Shown here in pieces: positions 28,506-37,630 of a stretch of DNA of 64,000 nt. The position numbers were made by a program, and so were the translations under genes. How positions within the stretch are numbered: the stretch's first letter is position 1; each line of letters begins with the position of its first letter. Below the pieces are notes generated by a model. It made no database searches. It saw only the letters and a program-made list of their open reading frames with translations, and was not told the origin of the DNA. The DNA comes from an uncultured Chloracidobacterium sp. (lineage in GTDB: Bacteria; Acidobacteriota; Blastocatellia; Chloracidobacteriales; Chloracidobacteriaceae), in NCBI GenBank assembly GCA_937966115.1, contig CALCKX010000083.1, positions 28,342-92,341 of the forward strand, read 5' to 3'.

Positions 28506-30679
28506 GCGAGAAGCCGGTCTCAGCGCAGGCAGCCGATGAGCCGATGTTTCACGGCCGCCTGCACTACAAGATTCTGCTTGCGACGCTCCTGTGCGCCGCG
28601 CCGTTCATTTTCGGCGTGGACTACTTGTTCTATCGCAACCTGCGCCGCGACAAGATTGCCGAGCAAGGTCGCCAGTTACAGCACATTGCCGCCACCACCG
28701 CCACGTTGCTCGACGCGGGCGAGCTAGCGCCGGACGCGGAAGGGTTGCTACTGGACAGGCGCGCGCTAGTCGCCTTGACGGCGCGCCTGTCCGCAGTGCA
28801 GCGCGTCAACGAGCTTGACCAGCCCATCGGGCTGTTTTATTGGCGGGAGGGGAAGTTTTCGCCAATCGAAGGCCCGGCCGACGCGCCGCCGGCGCGCGAT
28901 TTGCGTCCGGAGGCGCGGCAGGCGGTCGAGCGTCAGGAAGCGCTGTCCACGGATATCTACGCCGACCAAGACGGCGCCTGGATTTCAGCCTACGCCCCGT
29001 TTCGCCGCGCGCCGGGCGCGCCTGTGGCGGGCGTCGTGGCAGTCAGCGCCCGCGCCGATCGCATGAACCTGCTCATCATTGATCACTTCAAGCTGTTGTT
29101 TCTCGAAGTGACGCTGACCGGGCTGTTCATCATCATCTTTTTTTCGCTGATCCTGCGTTACTTTGTCACGCAGCCGCTGATGAAGCTGCTGGAGGGCGTG
29201 CGCGCCATGACCCAGCGCGATTACGCCTATCCGATTCCGACTGCGGCCAATGACGAGCTGGGGGCGCTGGCGCGCGCTTTCGTGCAGATGCGCGAGACGC
29301 TTCAGCATTATGTCGCCGAGCTGGAATCATTCGCTCAAACGCTTGAGGAAAAAGTCGAGGAGCGCTCGATAGATTTGATGAGCGCCAACCAGGAGTTGCT
29401 GCTGGCCAACTCCGAGCTATACGAGAACCAGCGCCAGTTGCGCAAAATCAACGAAGACCTGCGCCGCGCCAACCTGGCCGTCATGGAGACCAACCGGCTC
29501 AAGTCGGAGTTCGTCGCCAATATGTCGCACGAATTGCGGACGCCGCTCAACGCCATCATTGGCTACGCCTCGCTGCTCCAGCGCGGGCGCTACGGCCCGC
29601 TGGCCGAAGCGCAACTGCGGGCGCTGACGCGCATTGCCGAAAACTCGGCCAACTTGCTCGAGCTGATCAACACGTTTCTCGATTTCTCCAAGATCGCGGC
29701 CGGCAAGATGGAAGTCAACGCGAGTGAAATTGACCTGGCGCGGTTTCTGTCCGAGACCATTGCGCCGCTCGACGCCCTTGCCCGCGCCAAAGGCTTGACG
29801 CTCAGTCTGGAAACGCCGCCGCGGATGCCTCCCGTGACGACCGACCCATCCCGCCTGCGACAAGCCGTGACGAACTTGGTGTCGAACGCGCTCAAGTTTA
29901 CCGAGCAGGGCCGCGTGACGGTCGCGCTCCGGCTGGAGGCCGACGCGGAAATGTTCGTCATCGAAGTGCGCGACACCGGCATTGGCATCGCTGAAAAGGA
30001 CCTCCCGCACATCTTCGAGGAGTTTCGGCAGGTAGATGGCTCGGCGACGCGCAAGTACGGCGGCACTGGGCTGGGACTGGCCATCGCCAAGCGAAACATC
30101 CTGCTGCTGGATGGCGTGATTGAGGCCGAGAGCGAAGTCGGCAAGGGGTCGGTGTTTCGCGCGCGGCTGCCGCTGCGCCTGCGCGAGCCTGAGATGATGG
30201 AGGCGAGCGAGAAGCCGGTCGTCCTTCCGCGCCCATCGCCGGACAACCGCATCGTCCTATGCATTGACGATGAGCCAGACCTCGCCCAGCAGCTCAAAGC
30301 CCTGCTGGATTTAACCAACTACACGGTCATCAGCGCCCGCAACGTCACCGAGGGGCTGGAACTCACGACGGTGCTGCGCCCGCGCGTCGTCGTTCTCGAT
30401 CTCATTCTGCCCGGCGTCAGCGGGCTGGCGTATCTCGAGCGATTGGCCGAGGACCCCCAGCTCAAAAGCATTCCGGTGATTGTGGTGAGCCAAGCCGACC
30501 GGCGCATGGCCCAGGCGGCCTTCGAGTTCTCGATGGTGATTGGCTACCACCCCAAGCCGCTTGACCGAGCTTGGCTGCTCGGCAACCTTCAGAAAATCGA
30601 GCAAGACTCGCTGAGCCGCCAACGAGGCGGCGCCGACCGTCAATCAGCCGCTCCCCAGCCGGAAACCTTGTTGTCATGA
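28502..30679 (+). CDS. Membrane hybrid histidine kinase (HAMP-HisKA-HATPase-receiver)
   Basis: This is a 725-residue sensor. TM1 is at ~23-43 ([20 protein letters not shown]), followed by an extracytoplasmic sensor of ~150 residues (45-190) and TM2 at ~198-220 ([17 protein letters not shown]). A HAMP domain (~221-275) and coiled coil (~275-335) lead to HisKA with [15 protein letters not shown] (His near 342). The ATPase has N-box LVSNALKF near 457 and [10 protein letters not shown] near 520. A C-terminal receiver (~598-715) has phospho-Asp in VVLDLILPG and Lys in YHPKPL. It overlaps serS by 4 nt and the next regulator by 4 nt, so kinase and regulator should be made together. The signal is unknown. 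Confidence 0.9.
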   Translation: MSEKPVSAQAADEPMFHGRLHYKILLATLLCAAPFIFGVDYLFYRNLRRDKIAEQGRQLQHIAATTATLLDAGELAPDAEGLLLDRRALVALTARLSAVQRVNELDQPIGLFYWREGKFSPIEGPADAPPARDLRPEARQAVERQEALSTDIYADQDGAWISAYAPFRRAPGAPVAGVVAVSARADRMNLLIIDHFKLLFLEVTLTGLFIIIFFSLILRYFVTQPLMKLLEGVRAMTQRDYAYPIPTAANDELGALARAFVQMRETLQHYVAELESFAQTLEEKVEERSIDLMSANQELLLANSELYENQRQLRKINEDLRRANLAVMETNRLKSEFVANMSHELRTPLNAIIGYASLLQRGRYGPLAEAQLRALTRIAENSANLLELINTFLDFSKIAAGKMEVNASEIDLARFLSETIAPLDALARAKGLTLSLETPPRMPPVTTDPSRLRQAVTNLVSNALKFTEQGRVTVALRLEADAEMFVIEVRDTGIGIAEKDLPHIFEEFRQVDGSATRKYGGTGLGLAIAKRNILLLDGVIEAESEVGKGSVFRARLPLRLREPEMMEASEKPVVLPRPSPDNRIVLCIDDEPDLAQQLKALLDLTNYTVISARNVTEGLELTTVLRPRVVVLDLILPGVSGLAYLERLAEDPQLKSIPVIVVSQADRRMAQAAFEFSMVIGYHPKPLDRAWLLGNLQKIEQDSLSRQRGGADRQSAAPQPETLLS

Positions 30680-31068
30680 CCAAGGTGCTGATTGCCGAAG
30701 ACAATGCCGACAGCCGCGAGATTCTGTCGCTTGAGCTGGAAGCCGAAGGCTACGCGGTACGCGCCGTCAGCGATGGCCTGAGCGCCGTCGAGGCGGCGGC
30801 CGACTTCCGCCCCGATGTCATTGTCATGGACATCTCGCTGCCGACCCTTGACGGGCTCGAAGCCACGCGGCGCATCAAGGCGCAGCCGGGCTTTGCCAAC
30901 ACGCCGGTGATCGCGCTCACCGCGCATGCCATGACCGAAGACGAGGCTCGTTTCCGGGCGGCCGGATGCGACTACTATCTGGCCAAGCCGGCCAGCCCGG
31001 AGGCGGTTTTGAAGGTCATCAGCCGCTTCCTGCCGCCGTCCGCCCCTGACTTGCCGCCCGGCGCGTGA
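30676..31068 (+). CDS. Single-domain response regulator (CheY/DivK-like)
   Basis: The real start is ATG at 30676, overlapping the kinase stop as ATGA; the track start at 30571 is inside the kinase. The 130 residues are one receiver domain: acidic pair in VLIAEDNADSREIL, phospho-Asp in VIVMDISLPTLDG, Thr in VIALTAHAM and Lys in YYLAKPAS. With no output domain it is probably the phosphoacceptor or relay partner of the coupled hybrid kinase. Confidence 0.9.
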   Translation: MTKVLIAEDNADSREILSLELEAEGYAVRAVSDGLSAVEAAADFRPDVIVMDISLPTLDGLEATRRIKAQPGFANTPVIALTAHAMTEDEARFRAAGCDYYLAKPASPEAVLKVISRFLPPSAPDLPPGA

Positions 31069-31175
31069 CGCGCCCGCGTCCGAGCGGTGGACAATGCGCT
31101 TCAAATGGTGGAAAGTGTAGGGCGGCCAGTCGCTAGGCGCGACTGGCGCACCTTGCCAGTCCCCGCTTGCCTCTC

Positions 31176-31622
31176 ATGGGACGCTCTCCCTCCGCCAAGC
31201 CGCGCATTCTGGTCATAGACGACAACCAGGACGTACTCGATCTCCTCCGCGATGAACTCTCCGCTGAAGGCTACGATGTGGAGACCGCCGCGGACGGGCT
31301 GGCCGGGCTGCGCTCGCTCAAGCGAGCGAAGCCTGACTTGGTCATCATTGACATCATGATGCCCCACATCAGCGGGCCGGCGGTGATGACCCTGATCGGC
31401 GAGAAGGAACACTACCGGGAGCTGCGCGATGTTCCGATGCTGATCATCTCGGCCCAGTCAAACATCGAGTATGTCCGCGAGGAAGGTCTGGCCTTGACCG
31501 AGTGGGACTACCTGGCCAAGCCCATTGATTTTGACCGCCTGCATTACTTGATTCAGCGCAAGTTGGCGCGCGCCGCCCCGGCGCCGCCCCAAGCCGATGT
31601 CTCCCCTTTGAAGCCGGCCTAG
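31176..31622 (+). CDS. Response regulator, receiver domain only
   Basis: I use ATG at 31176 (MGRSPSAKPRILVIDD) instead of a TTG at 31167; the product has 148 residues. It has one receiver domain: VIDDNQDVLDLL, phospho-Asp in LVIIDIMMPHISG, Ser in MLIISAQSN and Lys in YLAKPIDF, with a short Pro/Ala tail. It follows the kinase-regulator pair by 107 nt and may be a second output of the same pathway. Confidence 0.88.
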   Translation: MGRSPSAKPRILVIDDNQDVLDLLRDELSAEGYDVETAADGLAGLRSLKRAKPDLVIIDIMMPHISGPAVMTLIGEKEHYRELRDVPMLIISAQSNIEYVREEGLALTEWDYLAKPIDFDRLHYLIQRKLARAAPAPPQADVSPLKPA

Positions 31623-31774
31623 GCTGCGCCCGCAGGCGGGTTCACAGGCTGGCGTAATTTAGGCCGCGGCCCTGGGCCGGAGACGCGCGCGGTTAGCCAA
31701 GCCGCCGTGGCGCGCAGCCGGCGAAAAGGCGGCAAAGCGCTCGGCAGAAATGTGCGTTCGCGCACCAAAGGCCA

Positions 31775-31802
31775 TTGCAATCGCTGGGGCGCGGCCTATA
31801 AT
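31775..31802 (+). promoter_or_regulatory. Promoter of the succinate dehydrogenase operon
   Basis: TTGCAA (31775-31780) and TATAAT (31797-31802) are separated by 16 bp, about 180 nt before sdhC. It lies in the 357-nt gene-free stretch 31623-31979; small ORFs there have no ribosome site or family features, and I see no other element. Confidence 0.6.
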
Positions 31803-31979
31803 CACGTCGGTTTTCCTCCGCCGGCGGACAGCATTTTGGCTAGGAAAGCGCCTGCTCTCGACGATGCGCCGCCGAGACTCGTCACCGTCTGAACCCTCCC
31901 AGGCCATCCTCCTTGCTCCTTGTGCGTTTGTGACGCGGGGTCCGCTTGGGAAGCGCGCTACCCGGTTTGCTGAGGTTTC

Positions 31980-32627
31980 ATGAGCATCGCCCTGAGTAAC
32001 CATTTCCTTGCCCGTCGGCTGCACTCGCTGAGCGGCGTCGTCCCGATCGGGGCTTTTCTGCTGGAGCATCTTTACACCAACTTCCACGCCGTGAACGGCC
32101 CGTCCGCCTTCAACGAGGCGGTCAAGGGCATTCAGGAGCTGCTGCCCGGCGCGCTGCTGCCGCTGGCTGAGTTGTTGCTGATCGGGCTGCCGATTGCCTT
32201 TCACGCCATTTACGGTCTCTATATCGCGTACACGTCAAAGAACAACGCCCTGAGCTACAGCTATGCGCGCAACTGGAACTATCTTCTCCAGCGCGTCACC
32301 GGCGTCATCCTGCTGCTTTTCATCACGGCGCACGTCCTGACGCTGCGCTTTGGCGTCGGCGGGATGGGGCTTGCCGTCGCTCACCACCCCGACCAAGCGT
32401 TTACCATCGTGCAGTATTGGCTGGCGCAGCCGATCTTCCTGGCGTTTTACGTGCTGGGCATTTTCTCGGCGGCCTTCCACCTCGCCAACGGGTTGTGGAC
32501 GTTCGCCATCGTCTGGGGCATTACGGTCAGCGCTCGGTCGCAGCAGGCGTTTTCCTACGCCTGCGCCGTCTTTGGCGCGGGGGTGTTCGCCGTTGGCGTG
32601 AGAGCCGCCTTCGCTTTCGTTCCATAG
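31980..32627 (+). CDS. sdhC: Succinate dehydrogenase cytochrome b subunit, type B
   Basis: This 215-residue membrane anchor of complex II has about five transmembrane helices and several candidate haem-ligand histidines (RRLHSLSG, LEHLYTNFHAV, IAFHAIYG, ITAHVLTL, AAFHLANG). One long SdhC without a separate SdhD is the di-haem type B arrangement known from Bacillus/Wolinella-like enzymes, in which menaquinone is the usual acceptor. GAGGT upstream of ATG supports the start. It is the first gene after the promoter at 31775. Confidence 0.9.
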   Translation: MSIALSNHFLARRLHSLSGVVPIGAFLLEHLYTNFHAVNGPSAFNEAVKGIQELLPGALLPLAELLLIGLPIAFHAIYGLYIAYTSKNNALSYSYARNWNYLLQRVTGVILLLFITAHVLTLRFGVGGMGLAVAHHPDQAFTIVQYWLAQPIFLAFYVLGIFSAAFHLANGLWTFAIVWGITVSARSQQAFSYACAVFGAGVFAVGVRAAFAFVP

Positions 32628-32661
32628 GATTTTCCGCTTCCGCGAGTCAGAAGTATCATTC

Positions 32662-34440
32662 ATGAGCAACAAACCAAGCATCATTGTCGTTGGCGGCGGG
32701 CTGGCTGGATTGATGACCACCATCAAGGCCTGCGAGCTTGGCCATGTCGTCGATCTGTTTTCACTCGTTCCCGTCAAGCGGTCGCATTCGGTCTGCGCGC
32801 AGGGCGGCATCAATGGCGCCGTCAACACCAAAGGCGAAGGCGACTCGACCTATGAGCATTTCGATGACACGGTCTATGGCGGCGACTTCCTCGCCGAGCA
32901 GCCGCCGGTCAAGGCCATGTGCGATATGGCCCCGGACATCATCTACATGTTCGACCGCATGGGCGTTCCCTTTTCACGCACGGCCGAAGGTCTGATTGAC
33001 TTCCGCCGATTCGGCGGCACGAAGCACCACCGCACGGCCTTTGCCGGCGCGACCACAGGCCAGCAGCTCCTCTACGCGCTTGACGAGCAAGTTCGTCGCT
33101 ACGAGGCCGAGGGGAAGGTGCGCAAGTATGAAGGCTGGGAGTTCCTGTCCGGCGTGATGGACAATGGCCGCTGCTACGGCATTACGGCGATGAACCTGCA
33201 ATCGCTGGAGGTCAGGGCCTTCGCCGGCGCGGCCGTGGTCATGGCCACTGGCGGCATCGGGGCGATTTTCGGCAAGTCCACCAACTCGGTCATTTGCACC
33301 GGCAGCTCGCAGGGGGCGCTCTATCGCCAGGGCGTCAAGTATGCCAACGGGGAGTTCATTCAAGTGCATCCCACGGCCATCCCGGGCGAGGACAAGCTTC
33401 GGCTGATGTCGGAAAGCGCGCGCGGCGAAGGCGGTCGCGTCTGGGTGCCACGCTCGCCCAAGGATCAGCGCGCGCCGAAGGATATTCCGCCCTCGGAGCG
33501 GTGGTACTTCCTTGAGGAAAAGTATCCCGAATACGGCAATCTCGTCCCGCGCGACATCGCTACCCGCGAAATCTTCCAGGTCTGCCTCGATGGCTATGGC
33601 GTTGGCGGCAAGTTCCAAGTCTATCTGGATTTAACGCACATCCCCCGCGAGCAGCTCGACCGCAAGCTGGGCGGCATTCTTGAAATTTACGAGATGTTCG
33701 TGGGCGACGACCCGCGCGAGACGCCCATGCGCGTCTTCCCCGGCATGCACTACACCATGGGCGGGCTGTGGGTGGACTACGAGCAGCAAACCAATATCAC
33801 CGGCCTCTATGCCGTCGGCGAGTGCGATTACTCGATTCACGGGGCGAACCGACTGGGCGCGAACAGTCTGCTGTCGTGCGTCTATGCGGGCATCGTCGCC
33901 GGGCCGGCCGCGGTCAACTTCGCCAAGAACAACTCGGTCAAGGACCTCCATGACCCCATCTTCGAGCGCGAGCGGGCGCGCCAGGCCGCGCTCAACGAAG
34001 CGCTTAAAAACAAGCGCGGCGCGGAAAGCCCGCGCATTTTGCACGAGGAGCTGGGGCGCGTCATGACGGAGAACGTGACGGTCATTCGGTACAATGACCG
34101 TCTCCGCCAGACCGACGAGAAAATCCAGGAGCTGCTTGAGCGTTACGAGCGCATCAACCTGAACGAGCAAAACTACTGGGCGACGCAAGCCATCCCGCAT
34201 GCGCGCCAGTTGGAAAACATGCTTCATCTGGCGCGCGTCATCACGCTGGGCGCCCTCAATCGGGATGAATCGCGGGGCGCGCACTATAAGCCGGATTTCC
34301 CGGAGCGCGATGACGAGCGGTTTCTCAAAACTACAATGGCGACCTGGACGCCGGAAGGCCCGCAGTTGACCTACGAGGATGTCAACGTCAGCCTCATCAA
34401 GCCGCGCAAGCGGGATTACTCGAAGAAGAAAGCCGCCTAG
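32662..34440 (+). CDS. sdhA: Succinate dehydrogenase flavoprotein subunit
   Basis: This 592-residue catalytic subunit oxidises succinate to fumarate. The N-terminal FAD fold reads IIVVGGGLAGLMT. The flavin-linking histidine lies in KRSHSVCAQGG near residue 41. Substrate and active-site motifs include FGGTKHHRTAFAGATTG, the QVHPTAIPG segment, HYTMGGLWVDYE and HGANRLGANSLLS. It lies 34 nt after sdhC. An unrelated exported-protein gene separates it from sdhB. Confidence 0.96.
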   Translation: MSNKPSIIVVGGGLAGLMTTIKACELGHVVDLFSLVPVKRSHSVCAQGGINGAVNTKGEGDSTYEHFDDTVYGGDFLAEQPPVKAMCDMAPDIIYMFDRMGVPFSRTAEGLIDFRRFGGTKHHRTAFAGATTGQQLLYALDEQVRRYEAEGKVRKYEGWEFLSGVMDNGRCYGITAMNLQSLEVRAFAGAAVVMATGGIGAIFGKSTNSVICTGSSQGALYRQGVKYANGEFIQVHPTAIPGEDKLRLMSESARGEGGRVWVPRSPKDQRAPKDIPPSERWYFLEEKYPEYGNLVPRDIATREIFQVCLDGYGVGGKFQVYLDLTHIPREQLDRKLGGILEIYEMFVGDDPRETPMRVFPGMHYTMGGLWVDYEQQTNITGLYAVGECDYSIHGANRLGANSLLSCVYAGIVAGPAAVNFAKNNSVKDLHDPIFERERARQAALNEALKNKRGAESPRILHEELGRVMTENVTVIRYNDRLRQTDEKIQELLERYERINLNEQNYWATQAIPHARQLENMLHLARVITLGALNRDESRGAHYKPDFPERDDERFLKTTMATWTPEGPQLTYEDVNVSLIKPRKRDYSKKKAA

Positions 34441-34457
34441 GGTCGGCGCCGGACAAC

Positions 34458-35156
34458 ATGCTTTTGCCACGTATCGCCATAGGCTGCCTTCTCGTCGCGG
34501 GACTGGCCATCGCGGGGGGGCCGCCCCCAATGGTCAGGGCCGCCGCCGGCTTGCCTGGCAGGCAGGGGCGCGGGCAGCCAATCGCCGTCGCCTCTGTCGA
34601 GCGCATTCCGCCGGGGATGCAGAGCCTGCTCAAGGGCAAGCTCAAGCAGGGCTTCCGCTGGAGCGACCTCAATGGCGACAACTGGCTGATGCTGACGGAG
34701 ACCGGCGAATTCGCGCCGCCCGCTCGGAGACGAAAGTCGGAAGGGACGGACGATCTGCGTCAGGCGGAGCTTTACGCCTATCGCTTTGTCAGTGTCGGCG
34801 GCGCTTTTTCGCAGGCCTGGCGAGTGACCGACTTCGTGCGCGACTGCCCAGTGGACATCACGGCGGAGTTCATTCCCGCCGCCACCGAGGTGACTGATCT
34901 GGACGGCGATGGCTTTGCCGAGGCTTGGGTGATGTATCGGATCGCTTGTCGCGGCGATGTCAGTCCGGCGACCGTCAAAATCATCATGTACGAGAACAAT
35001 CAAAAGCACGCGCTGCGCGGCAACGCCCGCGTCGCGCTGCCGGACTTCGCCGAAGGCGGCGACTATCAGCCGGATGCCGCGCTGCGCGCCAACCGAGCGT
35101 TTCTTCAGCATGCCGAGCGCAAGTGGAGGCGGTTTTGCCAGGAAACGTTCCAGTGA
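34458..35156 (+). CDS. Exported protein of unknown function between sdhA and sdhB
   Basis: This 232-residue protein has an N-terminal signal peptide (PRIAIGCLLVAGLAIAGG). The mature region has strand-rich segments and an EF-hand-like or repeat-like acidic loop (TEVTDLDGDGFAEAWVMYRI), similar to loops in exported proteins that read 'DLDGDG'. Only a few cysteines are present (DCPVD, IACRG, FCQET). I do not recognise it. It starts 17 nt after sdhA and ends 77 nt before sdhB, so it is inserted in the sdh operon and is probably co-expressed; there is no direct evidence of a role in complex II. Confidence 0.7.
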   Translation: MLLPRIAIGCLLVAGLAIAGGPPPMVRAAAGLPGRQGRGQPIAVASVERIPPGMQSLLKGKLKQGFRWSDLNGDNWLMLTETGEFAPPARRRKSEGTDDLRQAELYAYRFVSVGGAFSQAWRVTDFVRDCPVDITAEFIPAATEVTDLDGDGFAEAWVMYRIACRGDVSPATVKIIMYENNQKHALRGNARVALPDFAEGGDYQPDAALRANRAFLQHAERKWRRFCQETFQ

Positions 35157-35233
35157 GCTGAGCTTGCGCGCCCGGCCATCGCTCAAGCGTCAAGATATAG
35201 CCCGATGTCGCCCCCCCGAATGGAGATAGCTCA

Positions 35234-35986
35234 ATGACCCGTGAAAAAATCGTCCTCAAAATCAAGCGCAAAGACGCGCCGGACCAGCCAGCGCGGTGGG
35301 AGGAGTTCGCGATTCCGTACCGCCCGAACATGAACATCATCAGTTGTCTGATGGAAGTGCAAAAAGCGCCCGTCACCGCATCCGGGCAGGCGACGACGCC
35401 GGTGGTGTGGGAGTGCTGCTGTCTGGAGCATGTCTGCGGCGCTTGCTCGATGCTCATCAATGGCAAGGCCCGTCAGTCGTGCAGCACGCTCGTGGACAAG
35501 CTCGAGGATGGCCCCATCGTGCTTGAGCCGCTGACCAAGTTTCCAGTCATCCGCGACCTGCAGGTTGACCGCTCGCGCTTGTTCAATGACCTCAAAAAGG
35601 TCAAGGCCTGGATCCCAGTGGATGGCACCTATGCCATGGGGCCGGGGCCGCGGCTTGACCAGAAAACCACGGAGATCCGCTATAAGCTTTCCACGTGCAT
35701 GTCGTGCGCGGTCTGCATGGAGGTGTGTCCGCAGTACAATGAGCGCTCGGCGTTCATCGGCCCCTCGGTGCTCAACCAAGTCCGCCTGATGAATTTGCAC
35801 CCGACTGGGAAGCTCAACCGCGACGAGCGCTTGGAAGCCATCATGGGCGATGGGGGGATCACCGATTGCGGCAATGCCCAGAACTGTGTCAAGGCCTGCC
35901 CGAAGAACATTCCGCTGACTGAATCCATTGCCGATCTGGGACGGCAAGCGACCATTCACGGCTTGTTCGGCTGGCTGATGCCCTAG
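35234..35986 (+). CDS. sdhB: Succinate dehydrogenase iron-sulfur subunit
   Basis: This 250-residue electron-transfer subunit carries three clusters. The [2Fe-2S] ligands are in CCCLEHVCGACSMLINGKAR with a distal Cys (RQSC) near 55-80. The [4Fe-4S] motif is CMSCAVCMEVCP near 155, and the [3Fe-4S] motif is CGNAQNCVKACPKNIP near 217. Length and order are normal for the B-type enzyme. GGAGA upstream supports the start. It completes the sdhC-A-X-B set. Confidence 0.95.
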   Translation: MTREKIVLKIKRKDAPDQPARWEEFAIPYRPNMNIISCLMEVQKAPVTASGQATTPVVWECCCLEHVCGACSMLINGKARQSCSTLVDKLEDGPIVLEPLTKFPVIRDLQVDRSRLFNDLKKVKAWIPVDGTYAMGPGPRLDQKTTEIRYKLSTCMSCAVCMEVCPQYNERSAFIGPSVLNQVRLMNLHPTGKLNRDERLEAIMGDGGITDCGNAQNCVKACPKNIPLTESIADLGRQATIHGLFGWLMP

Positions 35987-36006
35987 GGGAGGCGCGTTGG
36001 AGCTGT

Positions 36007-36333
36007 ATGCTGGAAATTCAGCAAATCACGGCGACTGAGTTAGCCGAGCGGCTCGCGGCGGGCGCTCCTGTCAACCTGCTCGACGTGCGCGAGTCTTGGG
36101 AACACGACTTCAACCGCATTCCCGGCGGGCAGCTCCGCCCGATGAGCGAAATGCCGGATTGGGCGATGAAGCTCGATCCGACTCAAGAGTACGTCATCTA
36201 TTGTCACCACGGGGTGCGGAGCCTGCATGCCTGCGCCTATCTGCGCGGCAAGGGCTTCGCCCGGCTGGTCAACCTCGCGGGCGGCATTGACGCCTGGTCG
36301 CGCGAGGTTGACCCGACTGTTCCGCTCTACTGA
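36007..36333 (+). CDS. Single-domain rhodanese-like sulfurtransferase
   Basis: This 108-residue cytosolic rhodanese domain carries LLDVRESWEHDFNRIPGG and the active-site loop YCHHGVRS with the persulfide cysteine, then NLAGGIDAWS. This is the GlpE/molybdopterin-associated single-domain form. It starts 21 nt after sdhB, so it may share the sdh transcript, perhaps supplying sulfur for iron-sulfur centres; that link is inference from position. Confidence 0.88.
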   Translation: MLEIQQITATELAERLAAGAPVNLLDVRESWEHDFNRIPGGQLRPMSEMPDWAMKLDPTQEYVIYCHHGVRSLHACAYLRGKGFARLVNLAGGIDAWSREVDPTVPLY

Positions 36334-36395
36334 GCCGTCCGCTCGGCTGACGGCTTCGCTGACGGAAGCCCCAAGCTGCGCGGCTCTCCAAGAGG

Positions 36396-37265
36396 CTAAT
36401 CAGAAGCGCCGGCGGCAGCGCTCGCTTGCCCCAGCGCCATCTGGATGCCCTGCGTGAGCGATTCGCGCAGACGCTGATATTCCGTCCAGGAGCGCCCCGC
36501 GATGAGGCCGCCGTCCACGACGAGCGCATGGCCGGTGACGAATCTGGCGTCATCGCTCGCCAGCCAAAGCGCAGCCTGGGCGATGTCCGCGGGTTGTCCG
36601 GCCTGGCGCAGCGGCTGGGCGTTGACTTGCAGGGGCGCCATCAGCGGCGCGAGCGCGCGGGCGGCTTCCGGCGGCAGCCCGAAAGCGTTGCCGAAAATGC
36701 CGGTGGCGATGAAGCCCGGGCAGACGCAGTTGACGCGAATGCCTTCTTCCGCCAGCTCCATGGCGACCGAATGGGTCAGGTGAATGACCGCCGCCTTGCA
36801 GGCGCTGTAGATGTGCGGCGCATGCCCGGCGCGCAGCCCGGCGACGCTGGCGGTGCTGACGATGCTGCCGGCGCGCCGCGGGAGCATGACGCGGGCCGCG
36901 TGCTTCAGGCCTAGAAAGACGCTGCGCAGGAGCAAGTCCACCGTGCGGTCAAATCCTTCGGTCGGGGTTTCGGCGATGGGCGCGGAGACGCCCTGCGCGC
37001 CGGCGTTGTTGAACATGACATCGAGCGCGCCAAAGCGAGCGACGGCGAAATCGGCGAGCGCCGCGATGTCGCTCTCCCGCGTGACATCGGCCCGCTGATA
37101 GGCGGCGCGCTCGCCAAGCTCCGCGGCAATGCTCGCGCCGCGCTCATCCTGGATGTCGCTGAGCAGGACTGCCGCGCCTTCGGCATGGAAAAGCCGCGCC
37201 GTCGCCTCGCCAATTCCGCTGGCCGCCCCGGTGACGACAGCTACCTTGCCATCGAGTTTCCCCAT
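36396..37265 (-). CDS. Short-chain dehydrogenase/reductase
   Basis: This 289-residue classical SDR has the NAD(P) motif VVTGAASGIGEA near residue 10. Asp in the next strand (LLSDIQDE) suggests NAD(H). It also carries FNNAG and the catalytic Ser-Tyr-Lys as STASVAG, IYSACKAAV. VNCVCPGFIATGIF and the FVTGHALVVDGG end are standard. The substrate is unknown. GGAG 9 nt before ATG supports the start. It lies 33 nt after the small Pro-rich gene on the same strand. Confidence 0.88.
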   Translation of the reverse strand: MGKLDGKVAVVTGAASGIGEATARLFHAEGAAVLLSDIQDERGASIAAELGERAAYQRADVTRESDIAALADFAVARFGALDVMFNNAGAQGVSAPIAETPTEGFDRTVDLLLRSVFLGLKHAARVMLPRRAGSIVSTASVAGLRAGHAPHIYSACKAAVIHLTHSVAMELAEEGIRVNCVCPGFIATGIFGNAFGLPPEAARALAPLMAPLQVNAQPLRQAGQPADIAQAALWLASDDARFVTGHALVVDGGLIAGRSWTEYQRLRESLTQGIQMALGQASAAAGASD

Positions 37266-37298
37266 GATGCTGCTCCGTGATGCTTGGAATAGCGGCGA

Positions 37299-37595
37299 CT
37301 ACCCGCCGAAAAATCGCTTGACGCGCTCCCACAAGGAGGGCTTGGGAATGTCGAAGGGTTGATTGAATTCGGGGATCGCCGCCGGCTCTTGGCGACTCTC
37401 CGGCGAACGAGATTCGCGCAGGTTGCGGAGGCGTTCGGCCATTGGCGTCGTCAGATCGGGCGGCGCGGCGGACTCGTCCGGCGGGGGCGGCGGTGGAGCC
37501 GCGCCAGGGCGGTTTGAGCGCTTCGTCTCGCCCGAGGCCGGCCGCCGCGCATTGCCGCTGCGCAAGCGCGATGGGCTTGTATCTTCCAGGTCCAT
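37299..37595 (-). CDS. Small Pro-rich protein of unknown function
   Basis: The track gives a GTG start at 37634, overlapping the permease stop; ATG at 37595 (MDLEDTSPSRLR) has a strong GGAGGAGG 8 nt upstream and is preferred, giving 98 residues. It is hydrophilic, with a PPPPPP run and an amphipathic C-terminus (KPSLWERVKRFFGG). No family is recognised. The C-terminal helix could bind membrane. It lies between an orphan permease and an SDR in one direction. Confidence 0.6.
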   Translation of the reverse strand: MDLEDTSPSRLRSGNARRPASGETKRSNRPGAAPPPPPPDESAAPPDLTTPMAERLRNLRESRSPESRQEPAAIPEFNQPFDIPKPSLWERVKRFFGG

Positions 37596-37630
37596 AGCGT
37601 GAGCCTCCTCCACAGGGCGAAGCGAAGTGA

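Noticed and set aside
31750-31983. 77-codon ORF upstream of sdhC
   Set aside because: Spans the likely sdh promoter, lacks a ribosome site and has shadow-like composition.
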